This document shows, one piece after another, positions 18,179 to 28,106 of a DNA stretch of 64,000 nt. The stretch is from Roseovarius aestuarii (GTDB taxonomy: Bacteria; Pseudomonadota; Alphaproteobacteria; Rhodobacterales; Rhodobacteraceae), in assembly GCA_027214255.1 (NCBI GenBank), contig JAPWHL010000014.1, forward strand, positions 1-64,000. The letters are read 5' to 3'. Numbering within the stretch: position 1 is the stretch's first letter; the number at the start of each line of letters is the position of its first letter. A program made the translations under genes and the position numbers. The notes below the pieces were generated by a model. It did not search any database, was not told the origin of the DNA, and worked only from the letters and a program-made list of their open reading frames with translations.

Positions 18179-18940
18179 TCAACGCGCGGAGGCTGTGGAC
18201 TCGTCAGGATTGGGGATTTCAAGATAGGCGGCCTTTGGGATCGCCACGATACCGGTGATCCCCAAGAGCGATTTATTGGTGTCATCCAGATCAACAATAG
18301 CACGTTTCACGGCCGTAAATATCAGGCTGGCATCATTGCCCAATGCGCTGATCAACGGCAAGCCGGGGGTCGGGGCGGTCCATTCCAGCACGCGCAACGC
18401 GGCGGCGCTGGGTTCAAAACGTTCGATGTTGCGCCACGTTACGGCGTCCAATGCGGCAATGTCGGCCCGCCCTGCCGCAACGGCACGCGCAGATTCCAGA
18501 TGCTGTTCGGTGTGCAGCCGATTTTCAAACCAAAACCCGTCGGGTTTCACATGCCAAAAGGGCGCGGCGTACCCTGATTGCGAAAAGGTCTGGTTATAGG
18601 CGAATAGGGTCTCTTTGAATGCTGCAATGTTGGTGCGTTCATCATCGGCGCGCACAATGATCGCGCTGCGGTAATAGCCGGGGGGGCATCCCGTCAGGCC
18701 GTAATCCGGTGTGCCTACCAGTTGCACCTTGTCGTGCAGCCATGTCCGATAGGGCATACCGCAGGTTTGGCTTAGAACCAGATCGGGGTGTTTCCAGACA
18801 AAAAACTCTTCGGCCTCTTGGGACAAGGCGGCAGGGCTGTCCATGCCTGCGTCGCGTAAATGCTTGCGGATCAAACCCCAATAGGCATCATGTGCCGCGC
18901 TCAGTTCGGGGCGTTGATACATCATCAGATTGGCAATCAC
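18179..18940 (-). CDS. PhnD-like substrate-binding protein (orphan)
   Basis: This 253-aa protein resembles the phosphonate/phosphate ABC binding-protein family. Visible family features are LVLSQTCGMPYRT, GTPDYGLTGCPPGYYRSAIIVRADD and ADIAALDAVTWRN. I choose the GTG at 18938-18940, which has a clear AAGGAG 8 bases upstream; the frame stays open further but without a better start. From that start there is no signal peptide, and no transporter ATPase or permease of this class lies nearby, so a classical import role is doubtful. It may act as a cytoplasmic ligand-binding protein or be a transporter leftover. Confidence 0.7.
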   Translation of the reverse strand: MIANLMMYQRPELSAAHDAYWGLIRKHLRDAGMDSPAALSQEAEEFFVWKHPDLVLSQTCGMPYRTWLHDKVQLVGTPDYGLTGCPPGYYRSAIIVRADDERTNIAAFKETLFAYNQTFSQSGYAAPFWHVKPDGFWFENRLHTEQHLESARAVAAGRADIAALDAVTWRNIERFEPSAAALRVLEWTAPTPGLPLISALGNDASLIFTAVKRAIVDLDDTNKSLLGITGIVAIPKAAYLEIPNPDESTASAR

Positions 18941-19170
18941 TGGCAGGACTCCTTGTAAGATATTGCTAGACCCCGGCAGGGTCGCGACGAATTCCCAATG
19001 GCAGAGGGCGCAAGTGCTATATCGGTAAACGCCAAATCGCTTCAATCTCACGCATAAAGGATGACAGATCGCTCTTTTGTAATGCGCGCCGCTCTGCAGG
19101 TAAATCGCCAAAACCAGTCGGTTCTCGGGCATGTACCTGCATGGAGTGCCGCGGGGGGCGGGACATGCAA

Positions 19171-19196
19171 AAGGCCCCGCGCGGGACGGGGCCTTT
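19171..19196 (-). terminator. Intrinsic terminator of the BMP importer operon
   Basis: AAGGCCCCG (19171-19179) and CGGGGCCTT (19187-19195) form a perfect 9-bp stem. On the minus strand it runs into TTTT, 20 bp after the binding-protein stop. The flanking A and T tracts would also let it work in the other direction. Confidence 0.8.
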
Positions 19197-19216
19197 CTGT
19201 CGCGTATAGAAGGGGA

Positions 19217-20290
19217 TCAGTTCGGCACGTTGCCTTCAATCCCTTCGACATAGAAATTCATACCCAGCAGCGTGCCGTCATCCGCTGTTTCGCCCTCGGC
19301 CAGCCATACACTGCCGTCTTGTTTATTCAGTGGGCCTGTGAACGGGTGATACTCGCCCGATGCGATTGACGCCTTCAGGGCCAGTGCCTCGGCCTTGATC
19401 TCTGCGGGAACGCGATCGGTGATTTCGCCAATGCCAACCATGCCGGGGGCAATGCCGTCCCATGTGTCGGCGCTGCTCCAGCTGCCATCAATGACGGCCT
19501 GCACACGGGCGATATAATAAGGTGCCCAGTTGTCGATGATCGAGCTGACACGCGGTCCGTCGCTGTATTCGGCCATGTCTGAGGCCTGCCCAAACCCGAT
19601 GACGTTTCCAGCCTCGGCTGCGGCGGCCAATGGTGCCGTGCTGTCGGTGTGCTGGATGATTACATCCGCGCCCTGTTCAATCAAGACTTTGGCTGCTTCG
19701 GCCTCTTTGGCGGGGTCAAACCAGTCATAAACCCAGACGATTTTGAACGTCACATCGGGGTTGACCTTCTTGGCATGGATATAGGCCGCGTTGATGCCGC
19801 GAATGACTTCGGGGATCGGGACGGAGCCGATGTAGCCAATGACGTTGGACTCGGTCATGCGGCCCGCAATCGTGCCCTGAACCGCGCGCCCTTCATAGAA
19901 CCGGGCCGAATAGGTGCTGACGTTGTCGGCCCGCTTATAGCCCGTGGCGTGTTCAAATTTGACCTTAGGGAATTTTTTGGCTGCGTTCAGCGTTGGATCC
20001 ATGAAACCAAACGACGTGGCAAAAATCAGGTCAGCGCCCTGCATCGCCATTTGCCGCATGACGCGCTCGGCATCGGGGCCTTCGGCGACGCTTTCGACAT
20101 AGACTGTCTCGACTTGATCGCCGAAATGGTCCTCGACGGCCAGGCGCGCTTGATCGTGCTCATAAGTCCAGCCGCCGTCACCGACGGGGCCGACATAGAC
20201 AAAGCCCACCTTGGTCTTGTCCTGGGCTATGGCCCCGGTGCTCAGGCCCAGCGTTATCGCGGCTGCGATCAGCGTTTTGGCAAATTTCAT
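19217..20290 (-). CDS. BMP family ABC transporter substrate-binding protein
   Basis: This 357-aa protein has a signal peptide cleaved near AIAQD, then the Bmp/PnrA core: VGFVYVGPVGDGGWTY, the QGADLIFATSFGFMDP strand, and EQGADVIIQHTDST. The family binds nucleosides or, in this Med/YufN-like branch, purines and related ligands. It is the last gene of a minus-strand operon with an ATPase and two permeases, and is followed by a strong terminator. The ligand is inferred only to the class level. Confidence 0.88.
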   Translation of the reverse strand: MKFAKTLIAAAITLGLSTGAIAQDKTKVGFVYVGPVGDGGWTYEHDQARLAVEDHFGDQVETVYVESVAEGPDAERVMRQMAMQGADLIFATSFGFMDPTLNAAKKFPKVKFEHATGYKRADNVSTYSARFYEGRAVQGTIAGRMTESNVIGYIGSVPIPEVIRGINAAYIHAKKVNPDVTFKIVWVYDWFDPAKEAEAAKVLIEQGADVIIQHTDSTAPLAAAAEAGNVIGFGQASDMAEYSDGPRVSSIIDNWAPYYIARVQAVIDGSWSSADTWDGIAPGMVGIGEITDRVPAEIKAEALALKASIASGEYHPFTGPLNKQDGSVWLAEGETADDGTLLGMNFYVEGIEGNVPN

Positions 20291-20319
20291 GGCAGTTCCC
20301 CCAGTTTAAGTGCCGCGCC

Positions 20320-21240
20320 TCAGCGCGCGGAATGAAAGGTGCGGCCCAGATCGCCGGGCGCTTGGTTGCGCCGCGCCGACATGATGACCAGCACCAGAAT
20401 AGTGACCAGATACGGAGACATGGACAAGTATTCGACCGGAATTGCAACCCCGGCGGCTTGCAGGTTCAACTGCAACACCGTCATGCCGCCAAAAAGATAA
20501 GCGCCCATCAAAACCCGTCCGGCTCGCCAGCTGGCAAACACGACCAATGCCAGCGCGATCCATCCTGCGCCCGATGTCATGCCCTCGGTCCATTGAGGTA
20601 CGCGCACAAGGCTCAGATACGCCCCACCCAGACCCGCACAGGCCCCACCGAACAGGATTGCCAGCAGACGTACCCGCACCACCTTATAGCCCAGCGCGTG
20701 TGCGGCTTCAGCATTTTCGCCGACCGCCCGCAGGATCAAGCCAGCGCGCGTATGGCGCAAAAATGCCCACACCGCGAGCGTCAGGAACAGCCCGAAATAC
20801 ACCATCCAGTCATGTGCGAATAGTACGGCTCCAAGTCCGGGTATGTCACCGAGAACTGGGATGTCCAGCCGCGCCGTGGAAGGCGGACGTACGCCCAGAT
20901 AAGACTGACCCAACAGCGCACTCAATCCCAGCCCAAACAAGGTTAACGCCAAACCTGATGCCACCTGATTGGCCAGTGCCATCTGGGTCAGCAGACCAAA
21001 GATCAACGCCAATGCCGCTCCGCCTCCGGCAGCGGCGGCAAAGCCAAACAGCGGCGATCCGGTCTGCACTGCCACTACAAACCCGCAAACGGCCCCGGTA
21101 ATCATCATACCCTCAACACCAAGGTTCAATACCCCGGCCCGCTCGACCACCATTTCGCCCAAGGCGGCAATCAGGATTGGCGTTGCAGCCACCATAAGGG
21201 ACGCGATCAGAAGGCCTGGCTGGATCGAAGATAAATCCAT
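20320..21240 (-). CDS. ABC transporter permease of the BMP/nucleoside importer (second permease)
   Basis: This 306-aa inner-membrane protein has about eight to ten membrane spans and the conserved VVERAGVLNLGVEGMMITGAV segment of the BPD_transp_2 family, then RAVGENAEAAHALGYKVVRVR. The ATG at 21238-21240 overlaps the upstream permease stop as TGATG; a GTG one codon earlier is possible. It forms a heterodimeric channel with the other permease. Confidence 0.88.
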   Translation of the reverse strand: MDLSSIQPGLLIASLMVAATPILIAALGEMVVERAGVLNLGVEGMMITGAVCGFVVAVQTGSPLFGFAAAAGGGAALALIFGLLTQMALANQVASGLALTLFGLGLSALLGQSYLGVRPPSTARLDIPVLGDIPGLGAVLFAHDWMVYFGLFLTLAVWAFLRHTRAGLILRAVGENAEAAHALGYKVVRVRLLAILFGGACAGLGGAYLSLVRVPQWTEGMTSGAGWIALALVVFASWRAGRVLMGAYLFGGMTVLQLNLQAAGVAIPVEYLSMSPYLVTILVLVIMSARRNQAPGDLGRTFHSAR

Positions 21241-22322
21241 CACATGGTTCCCTTGCGCGCGAACTGCAGGCGAAAATGTGTCAAAACATCCACGGCCAAA
21301 AGGAAAAACAGCAGCATTCCCTGAAAAAGTTGGATCGCAGCGGCAGGCAGGCCCAGGTCGCCCTGCGCAATCTCGCCGCCGATATACGTCAATGCCATCA
21401 ACGCTCCGGCCAATGCTATGCCAACGGGATGCAGTCGCCCCAGAAAGGCCACGATAATGGCGGTAAATCCATAGCCTGCGTTAAAGCTGATCCCGATCTG
21501 CCCGGCGGGTCCGGCCACCTCGAATAGGCCCGCAGCCCCGGCCAACGCGCCGGAAACCCCCATGCAAAACAACATCAACCGACCGGGGCTTACCCCTGCA
21601 AACCGCGCGGCGCGCGGGGCCTGACCACTCAGGCGAATGTGAAATCCCAAAACGTGACGGCTCAGCAAAACATAAGAGGCGATTACGGCTATTAACGCGG
21701 CGACAACCCCCCAATGCAGGCCGGTGTCTGCGAAAATCTCGGCATTATGGGCGCTGGGATAATCTTGCAAATTACGGCTGCCGGGAAATCCCATGCCGTC
21801 GGGGTTCTTCATCACCCCAAGCGACATGGCCTTCAGCAGGCGCTCGGCAACATAGACCAGCATCAATGACACCAGAATTTCACTGGCCCCAAACCGCCAT
21901 TTCAACAGCGCGGGAATCATCGCCCAGGCCCATCCCCCTGCCAATCCGGCTAAAATCATCGCAGGAAACAAAAGCGCGTGCTCTGCCGGATATGCAGCCA
22001 GAGCCACACCCGCGCCGCACAGCGCTCCGACGATATATTGCCCCTCGGCGCCAATGTTCCAAACGCCAGCGCGAAATCCTAGGCTCAGCCCAATGGCGAT
22101 CAAGACCAACGGCCCACCTTTCACTAGCAGTTGGGGCCGGTAAAATTCTGCGAACTCACCAAACAGCGGTTCCCAGAAAATCGTGGCGATAGCCTCAAAA
22201 GGGTCTTTACCCAGAACGGCAAACAATATTCCCCCCGCGCACATCGTAATGAGCACTGCCACAAGCGGGGCCAGCACGGCCCATAGGGCCGAAGGCTTCG
22301 CGCGCCGCTCCAGCCTCACCAT
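21240..22322 (-). CDS. ABC transporter permease of the BMP/nucleoside importer (first permease)
   Basis: This 360-aa inner-membrane protein is the longer member of the permease pair, with the family motif GFRAGVWNIGAEGQYIVGALCG and HIRLSGQAPRAARFAGVSPGR. It follows the ATPase gene after a 108-bp gap and overlaps the second permease by 1 nt. The gap contains no clear terminator, so all four genes are probably cotranscribed. Confidence 0.88.
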   Translation of the reverse strand: MVRLERRAKPSALWAVLAPLVAVLITMCAGGILFAVLGKDPFEAIATIFWEPLFGEFAEFYRPQLLVKGGPLVLIAIGLSLGFRAGVWNIGAEGQYIVGALCGAGVALAAYPAEHALLFPAMILAGLAGGWAWAMIPALLKWRFGASEILVSLMLVYVAERLLKAMSLGVMKNPDGMGFPGSRNLQDYPSAHNAEIFADTGLHWGVVAALIAVIASYVLLSRHVLGFHIRLSGQAPRAARFAGVSPGRLMLFCMGVSGALAGAAGLFEVAGPAGQIGISFNAGYGFTAIIVAFLGRLHPVGIALAGALMALTYIGGEIAQGDLGLPAAAIQLFQGMLLFFLLAVDVLTHFRLQFARKGTM

Positions 22323-22430
22323 GATGCACCATGTCCAGTTAGGACACCCATCCGTCCTGTTTCATCTTTCCAAAAATACCTAAATCCCATACCTGTCGGC
22401 ACGCTCGGACGGGTGTGTTTTGTATCTGCT

Positions 22431-23948
22431 TCACACATGCGCCATTACCATTCCATGCGCGCCGCCCATCATCAGGCCGATCTCTTCAACACTCAGTGCA
22501 TCTGTGGCGCGTAACGCTGATAACCGCCCCTCGTTCAGCGCTCCGAACCGGTCGGACAGTTCCATCAATTCATCTAGATCCTGACTAATACAGATCACGG
22601 CAACCCCATCTGCGGCCAGATCCAGCAAGGCTTGCCGGATGGCGGCGGCGGCGGCGGCATCGACGCCCCAGGTCGGTTGGTTGACCACCAGAACGTTCGG
22701 TGCTTGCAATACTTCGCGCCCGATCACGAATTTTTGCAGGTTGCCGCCCGAGAGCGCGCGCGCGGCGCTGTCGGGGCCGGGGGTGCGGACGTCAAACTGG
22801 GCAATAATCTCTTCGGCAAAACGTCGCGCTGTGCCCCATTGAACAAAGCCCCGTTGCACCAAGGCGCGGCGTTGTGCGCCGGTGACGACGGCATTTTCGG
22901 TCAGGCTCATATCCGGCGCGGCTGCATGGCCCAGCCGTTCCTCGGGAACGGTCAGCAGGCCCTTGCCACGCCGCGCTGCTGGCCCCAGATGCCCGATGGG
23001 ATCACCTGATAGGTGTACCATGTCTCGCGCCGCGCGCCGTTCGCCCGATATGGCGGCCAGCAATTCATCTTGCCCGTTTCCGGCCACGCCGCCAAGGCCC
23101 AGAACCTCGCCGCGGCGCACCGCAAAGCTGATATCGCGCAGGGCGGTCCCAAAGGCATGCGCCGGTGGCAGGCTGAGGGCGCGGACCTCCAAGGCCACGT
23201 CGCCCAGATCGCGCCGGGTACGGGCGGGCGCGGCAAAGCTGCTGCCCACCATCATTTCCGCCATTTCACGAGCACTGCTGTCGCGTGGCACGCACTGGCC
23301 GACAACGCGGCCCCGCCGAAGGATTGTCGCGCGTTCACACAAGCTGCGGATTTCTTCCAGCTTGTGACTGATGTATAGGATCGCGACCCCCTCGTCGGTC
23401 AGTTTGCGCAGAGTCTGGAATAAAATGTCCACCTCTTGCGGGGTCAGAACGCTGGTCGGTTCGTCCATGATCAACAGACGTGGATCCTGCAAAAGACAAC
23501 GGATGATTTCGACCCGCTGACGTTCGCCCGCCGATAAATCACCCACGATGCGGTGTGGATCCAGAGGCAGGCCATAGGCCTGCGACACATCCTGAATGCG
23601 TGCGGCCAGATCGCGCTGCCTGGGTGGGTCTTCCATGCCCAAAGCTACGTTTTCCGCGACGCTAAGTGCGTCAAACAGCGAGAAATGCTGAAATACCATT
23701 CCGACGCCAGCGGCCCGCGCCGCGCGTGGTTGCGTCGGGGTGAATGGCGCGCCGTTCATCTGCATCCCGCCGCTATCGGGGCGTATCAGGCCATAGATCA
23801 TCTTGACCAAAGTCGACTTGCCAGCGCCGTTTTCGCCCAACAGCGCGTGCACCTCGCCAGAGTGAATGTCCAAACTGACATCCTCGTTGGCGATCACGCC
23901 GGGATAGGTCTTGGTCACGCCCGAAATGCGCAAAAGGGGCTCGGTCAC
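22431..23948 (-). CDS. ABC transporter ATP-binding protein with two ATPase domains (BMP importer)
   Basis: This 505-aa protein has two fused nucleotide-binding domains. The first has an intact Walker A (GENGAGKST), the LSAGERQRVEI signature and LLIMDEPTSVLT. The second has the degenerate Walker A GGVAGNGQDE and ALSGGNLQKFVIGREV, as usual for sugar and nucleoside importers. The GTG at 23946-23948 with AGAGAG upstream is the likely start; the frame stays open to 24164 but that stretch has no homology. It is the first gene of the operon and is divergent from dnaE. Confidence 0.87.
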   Translation of the reverse strand: MTEPLLRISGVTKTYPGVIANEDVSLDIHSGEVHALLGENGAGKSTLVKMIYGLIRPDSGGMQMNGAPFTPTQPRAARAAGVGMVFQHFSLFDALSVAENVALGMEDPPRQRDLAARIQDVSQAYGLPLDPHRIVGDLSAGERQRVEIIRCLLQDPRLLIMDEPTSVLTPQEVDILFQTLRKLTDEGVAILYISHKLEEIRSLCERATILRRGRVVGQCVPRDSSAREMAEMMVGSSFAAPARTRRDLGDVALEVRALSLPPAHAFGTALRDISFAVRRGEVLGLGGVAGNGQDELLAAISGERRAARDMVHLSGDPIGHLGPAARRGKGLLTVPEERLGHAAAPDMSLTENAVVTGAQRRALVQRGFVQWGTARRFAEEIIAQFDVRTPGPDSAARALSGGNLQKFVIGREVLQAPNVLVVNQPTWGVDAAAAAAIRQALLDLAADGVAVICISQDLDELMELSDRFGALNEGRLSALRATDALSVEEIGLMMGGAHGMVMAHV

Positions 23949-24207
23949 GCGGGTCTCTCTTATGGCAGTGGTTTGGCGTGGGTAGTCCCTGTTAGCAGAG
24001 CAGGGGCGGGGCGGCAAAGGGTAATACACGCTCAACCCTCTCCAACGTATCAAACGGGCGCATCTGCATGTTTTGAGTGCTGTGCGATCTGTGCGCGGCA
24101 GGTACAGAGCGAAAGCCACTGACGTGCCGTATGTTGACGACAGGAATTGTCCGCCGCAGCACATTTCTGTGCTGCACCCCCGAGGGAATTCGCGCTACCC
24201 TAAGCCC

Positions 24208-27200
24208 ATGACACATCCAGCCCGATTCATTCACCTGCGCGTCCACACCGAGTATTCTCTTCTTGAAGGGGCGGTACGCCTGAAAAAGCTGCCGGGACTG
24301 TGTGCCGATGCCGGAATGCCCGCCGTCGCGGTAACAGATACCAATAACATGTTTGCGGCTCTCGAATTTGCCGTCGGTGCGGCGGGGGCGGGTATTCAAC
24401 CGATTATGGGCTGTCAGATTGATCTACAATACCTGACACCTGCACCGGGCGAGCGGCCAAAACCACCGGCACCTATCGTGCTTTTGGCCAAAAATGAAAC
24501 CGGGTATGAGCATCTGATGAAGCTCAACTCGTGCCTGTATCTGCGCGGTGATGGGCAGCTTCCCCATGTCACGCTTGATGATCTGGCGCAGTATTCTGAC
24601 GGATTGATTTGCCTGACCGGCGGCCCGGATGGCCCCGTCGGGCGGTTGTTGCGGGCGGGTCAACGCCCGGCGGCGCAAGCGTTGATGACGCAGATGGCCG
24701 CGATGTTCGGTGATCGTCTGTACGTTGAGTTGCAACGCCACCCCGGTGACGGCGGTGCCCCCGAAGCCGAACGTCTGACCGAACAGGGCCATGTCGAGAT
24801 GGCTTATGCGATGGGCTTGCCTCTGGTCGCGACCAATGACGTCTATTTCCCCCAATCCAAGATGTACGAGGCGCATGATGCCATGTTGTGTGTGGCGGAC
24901 GGGGCCTATGTCGATCAATCCGCCCCGCGCCGCCGTCTGACGCCACAGCATTATTTCAAATCTCCGAGCGAGATGATCACTCTGTTTGCTGACTTGCCGG
25001 AGGCATTGGAAAACACCATCGAAATTGCGCGACGTTGTGCTTTTGGTGCCTATCGGCGTGATCCGATCTTGCCCAAGTTCGCCGATGACGAGGTACAGGA
25101 ATTGCGCCGTCAGGCACGCGAAGGTCTGGTTGAGCGGTTAAAGGTGATCCCGCACGCAGCCAGCGTGGAAGAATACGAGAAACGGCTGGAGTTTGAGCTC
25201 GATATCATTGAGGGCATGGGCTTTCCCGGCTACTTTCTGATCGTTGCGGATTTCATCAAATGGGCGAAGGATCGCGATATTCCCGTCGGCCCGGGGCGGG
25301 GGTCGGGCGCGGGCAGCCTTGTGGCATATGCGTTGACCATCACCGACCTTGATCCGCTGCGTTATAGCCTGCTGTTCGAGCGTTTCCTGAACCCTGAACG
25401 GGTCAGTATGCCCGATTTTGATATCGACTTTTGCATGGATCGCCGCGAAGAGGTGATCCAATATGTGCAGGGCAAATATGGGCGCGACCGTGTGGGGCAG
25501 ATCATCACCTTTGGTGCGCTGCTGTCCAAAGCGGCAGTGCGCGACATTGGGCGCGTGTTGCAGATGCCTTATGGGCAGGTCGACCGCCTGTCCAAAATGA
25601 TTCCGGTTGAAGGGGTCAAACCGGTCAGCATCGAACAGGCGCTGGCACAAGAGGACCGCCTGCGCGAAGAGGCCCGCAATGAAGAGGTCGTAGACCGCCT
25701 TTTGAAATACGGCATGCAGGTTGAAGGGCTGTTGCGCAATGCCTCGACCCACGCTGCCGGGGTGGTGATTGGTGATAGGCCTCTGGATGCGCTGGTGCCG
25801 CTCTATCAGGATCCGCGCTCGGACATGCCCGCAACCCAGTTCAACATGAAGTGGGTCGAGCAGGCGGGACTGGTCAAGTTCGACTTTTTGGGGCTGAAAA
25901 CCCTGACTGTCGTGCAAAATGCGGTTGAACAGATTTTGGCCGGTGGACGGCCTTTGCATATCGCGGCCGATGGGCGCGAGCTGTATCAACCGCCCGAAGG
26001 GGCCGAGAACGACATCGGCGCGATTCCTTTGGATGATGAGGCCACCTACAAGCTTTATGCGCGCGCCAAGACGGTGGCGGTGTTTCAGGTGGAAAGCTCG
26101 GGGATGATGGATGCGCTAAAGCGCATGAAACCCACCTGTATCGAGGATATTGTTGCTCTGGTCGCCCTGTATCGTCCCGGTCCTATGGAAAACATCCCGA
26201 AGTACTGCGAGGTCAAGAACGGGATCAGTGAAAAGGATGGTCTGCACCCGTCGGTCGATCACATTCTGGAAGAAACCCAAGGCATCATTGTTTATCAGGA
26301 ACAGGTGATGCAGATCGCGCAGGAAATGGCCGGGTATTCCCTTGGCGGTGCCGACCTGTTGCGCCGCGCAATGGGCAAGAAAATTCAGGCGGCGATGGAT
26401 GCCGAGCGGCCCAAGTTCCTGAAAGGGGCCGCCGAGAATGGCGTGGACAAGGAAAAGGCGACCGAGGTTTGGAACCTGTTGGATAAATTCGCCAACTACG
26501 GTTTCAATAAATCCCACGCGGCGGCCTATGCCGTTGTCAGCTATCAAACAGCGTGGCTGAAAACCAACCACCCGGTCGAATTCATGGCCGGTGTGATGAA
26601 TTGCGACATGCATCTGACCGACAAGCTGTCGGTTTACTTTGAGGAAGTCCGCAAGGGGCTGGAGCTGCCTTGGGTCGCGCCTTGCGTCAACCGGTCGGAT
26701 GCGACGTTTGTGGTCCGTGATGGTGCCCTGCATTACGCGCTGGGCGGACTGAAAAATGTGGGCGTCGAAGCGATGCGCCTGATTGTCGATGCGCGCCACA
26801 GCGGTGACGCTATGCAAGGCGAGGTTTCCGAGCAAGCCCGGAACGGGATCGGCAAGCCGTTTGCGACGCTTTATGATTTTGCCCGGCGGGTGGATTTGAA
26901 ACGCATTGGCAAGCGACCACTGGAAATGCTGGCGCGTGCCGGAGCGTTTGATGAAATTGACCGCAACCGTCGCCGCGTGTTTGAAGCTATTGAACCGCTG
27001 ATGAATTATTCCGCCGCGATCCACGATCAAAAAAACTCGGCGCAGGTGTCGTTGTTCGGGGAGGCGGGCGAGGACCTGCCCGAGCCGCGGCTGAGCCCGG
27101 TGAATGACTGGTTGCCTGCCGAACGTTTGACCGAAGAATTCAAGGCGGTTGGATTTTATCTGTCCGGCCACCCTTTGGATGACTATATGGCGGCGCTGAA

Positions 27201-27759
27201 ACGCAAGCAGGTCAAGACGCTGGACGAGGTGACGATGCAGGCCGCACGCGGGCCATGCGTGGTCAAGATGGCCGGTGTGGTCGCAGGACGACAAGAGCGC
27301 AAATCGGCGCGGGGCAACCGGTTTGCCTTTGCCCAACTGAGCGACACGACGGGTGGCTACGAGGTCACGATTTTCTCGGATACATTGGAATTGGCGCGCC
27401 CGCATCTGGAAACCGGTTCGCAGGTGGTGATCACCGCCGAGGCGACGATGGAATCAGAGCAGCTAAAGCTGTTGGCGCGCTCGGTCGCGCCGATTGATGG
27501 CGTGGTTGCCGATGCCGGGAGCATGGGTTTGCGCATTTATCTGGAGAGCGCCGAGGCGGCAGCCTCGGTGGCGAGGGTGCTGGAAGATGCGCGCGAGGCA
27601 GCGCGCACGGTGCGTCCGGGGCCGATCGAACTGTGCCTGATGGGCGAGGGCCTGCCCGGTGAGGTTAGCCTGAAAACCCCGCGCGACTATCCGGTCAATC
27701 CTCAGATCAAAGGCGCAATCAAAAGCCTGAACGGCGTGATGGATGTCGAGGATATCTGA
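24208..27759 (+). CDS. dnaE: DNA polymerase III alpha subunit
   Basis: This 1183-aa replicative polymerase has an N-terminal PHP domain (FIHLRVHTEYSLLEGAVR), the family C catalytic core with the Asp pair in PDFDIDFCMDRR, GRGSGAGSLVAYAL, helix-hairpin-helix DNA-binding motifs, and a C-terminal OB fold (VVKMAGVVAGRQERKSARGN). It synthesises the chromosome in the holoenzyme. The frame is open from 24073, but conserved sequence begins at the ATG at 24208. It lies divergent from the BMP importer and ends 6 bp from slyX. Confidence 0.95.
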   Translation: MTHPARFIHLRVHTEYSLLEGAVRLKKLPGLCADAGMPAVAVTDTNNMFAALEFAVGAAGAGIQPIMGCQIDLQYLTPAPGERPKPPAPIVLLAKNETGYEHLMKLNSCLYLRGDGQLPHVTLDDLAQYSDGLICLTGGPDGPVGRLLRAGQRPAAQALMTQMAAMFGDRLYVELQRHPGDGGAPEAERLTEQGHVEMAYAMGLPLVATNDVYFPQSKMYEAHDAMLCVADGAYVDQSAPRRRLTPQHYFKSPSEMITLFADLPEALENTIEIARRCAFGAYRRDPILPKFADDEVQELRRQAREGLVERLKVIPHAASVEEYEKRLEFELDIIEGMGFPGYFLIVADFIKWAKDRDIPVGPGRGSGAGSLVAYALTITDLDPLRYSLLFERFLNPERVSMPDFDIDFCMDRREEVIQYVQGKYGRDRVGQIITFGALLSKAAVRDIGRVLQMPYGQVDRLSKMIPVEGVKPVSIEQALAQEDRLREEARNEEVVDRLLKYGMQVEGLLRNASTHAAGVVIGDRPLDALVPLYQDPRSDMPATQFNMKWVEQAGLVKFDFLGLKTLTVVQNAVEQILAGGRPLHIAADGRELYQPPEGAENDIGAIPLDDEATYKLYARAKTVAVFQVESSGMMDALKRMKPTCIEDIVALVALYRPGPMENIPKYCEVKNGISEKDGLHPSVDHILEETQGIIVYQEQVMQIAQEMAGYSLGGADLLRRAMGKKIQAAMDAERPKFLKGAAENGVDKEKATEVWNLLDKFANYGFNKSHAAAYAVVSYQTAWLKTNHPVEFMAGVMNCDMHLTDKLSVYFEEVRKGLELPWVAPCVNRSDATFVVRDGALHYALGGLKNVGVEAMRLIVDARHSGDAMQGEVSEQARNGIGKPFATLYDFARRVDLKRIGKRPLEMLARAGAFDEIDRNRRRVFEAIEPLMNYSAAIHDQKNSAQVSLFGEAGEDLPEPRLSPVNDWLPAERLTEEFKAVGFYLSGHPLDDYMAALKRKQVKTLDEVTMQAARGPCVVKMAGVVAGRQERKSARGNRFAFAQLSDTTGGYEVTIFSDTLELARPHLETGSQVVITAEATMESEQLKLLARSVAPIDGVVADAGSMGLRIYLESAEAAASVARVLEDAREAARTVRPGPIELCLMGEGLPGEVSLKTPRDYPVNPQIKGAIKSLNGVMDVEDI

Positions 27760-27765
27760 TGCGCT

Positions 27766-27960
27766 TCAATAATGTGGCGGGCGCTCATCCCCGAGGGTGA
27801 CGTGGCCACCCGTGGCGCTGTCGCGCTCGCCCTCGCGCTGCATCAGCATTTGAACACGCCGGGTGAGCAGCGCGATTTCGGTTTGTTGGCGGGCGACCAC
27901 GTCGGACAGGTCATCGACCGAACGCATGAGGTGGGCTAGTTTTTCTTCGATATGTTCCAT
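27766..27960 (-). CDS. slyX: SlyX family protein
   Basis: This 64-aa protein starts MEHIEEKLAHLMRSVDDLSD, carries a heptad-rich coiled coil through VVARQQTEIALLTRRVQMLMQRE and ends with the family signature RPPHY. SlyX is a small coiled-coil protein of unknown function that is widespread in Proteobacteria. An ATG nine codons upstream at 27987 is an alternative start. It lies tail to tail with dnaE and divergent from hisS. Confidence 0.8.
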   Translation of the reverse strand: MEHIEEKLAHLMRSVDDLSDVVARQQTEIALLTRRVQMLMQREGERDSATGGHVTLGDERPPHY

Positions 27961-28106
27961 ACCGCGTGACGTATTCAAGCGCGGCATCTGCGTCAAGCGG
28001 TGGTGCAATGAGGTATTTATGGAAAGATGAAAGGGGTGGGCGGCTTGCCCCGCTTCGGCGCTTGGGCTAGACCGCCGCAGCAGAAGCCCTTCGTCGGAGA
28101 CGTGCC

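Noticed and set aside
23949-24164. N-terminal extension of the BMP importer ATPase
   Set aside because: The added residues have no ATPase homology and would cover the dnaE promoter region. The GTG at 23948 has a ribosome site.
26116-27405. 429-codon minus-strand open frame
   Set aside because: It is antisense to dnaE, whose protein is fully conserved along this part.
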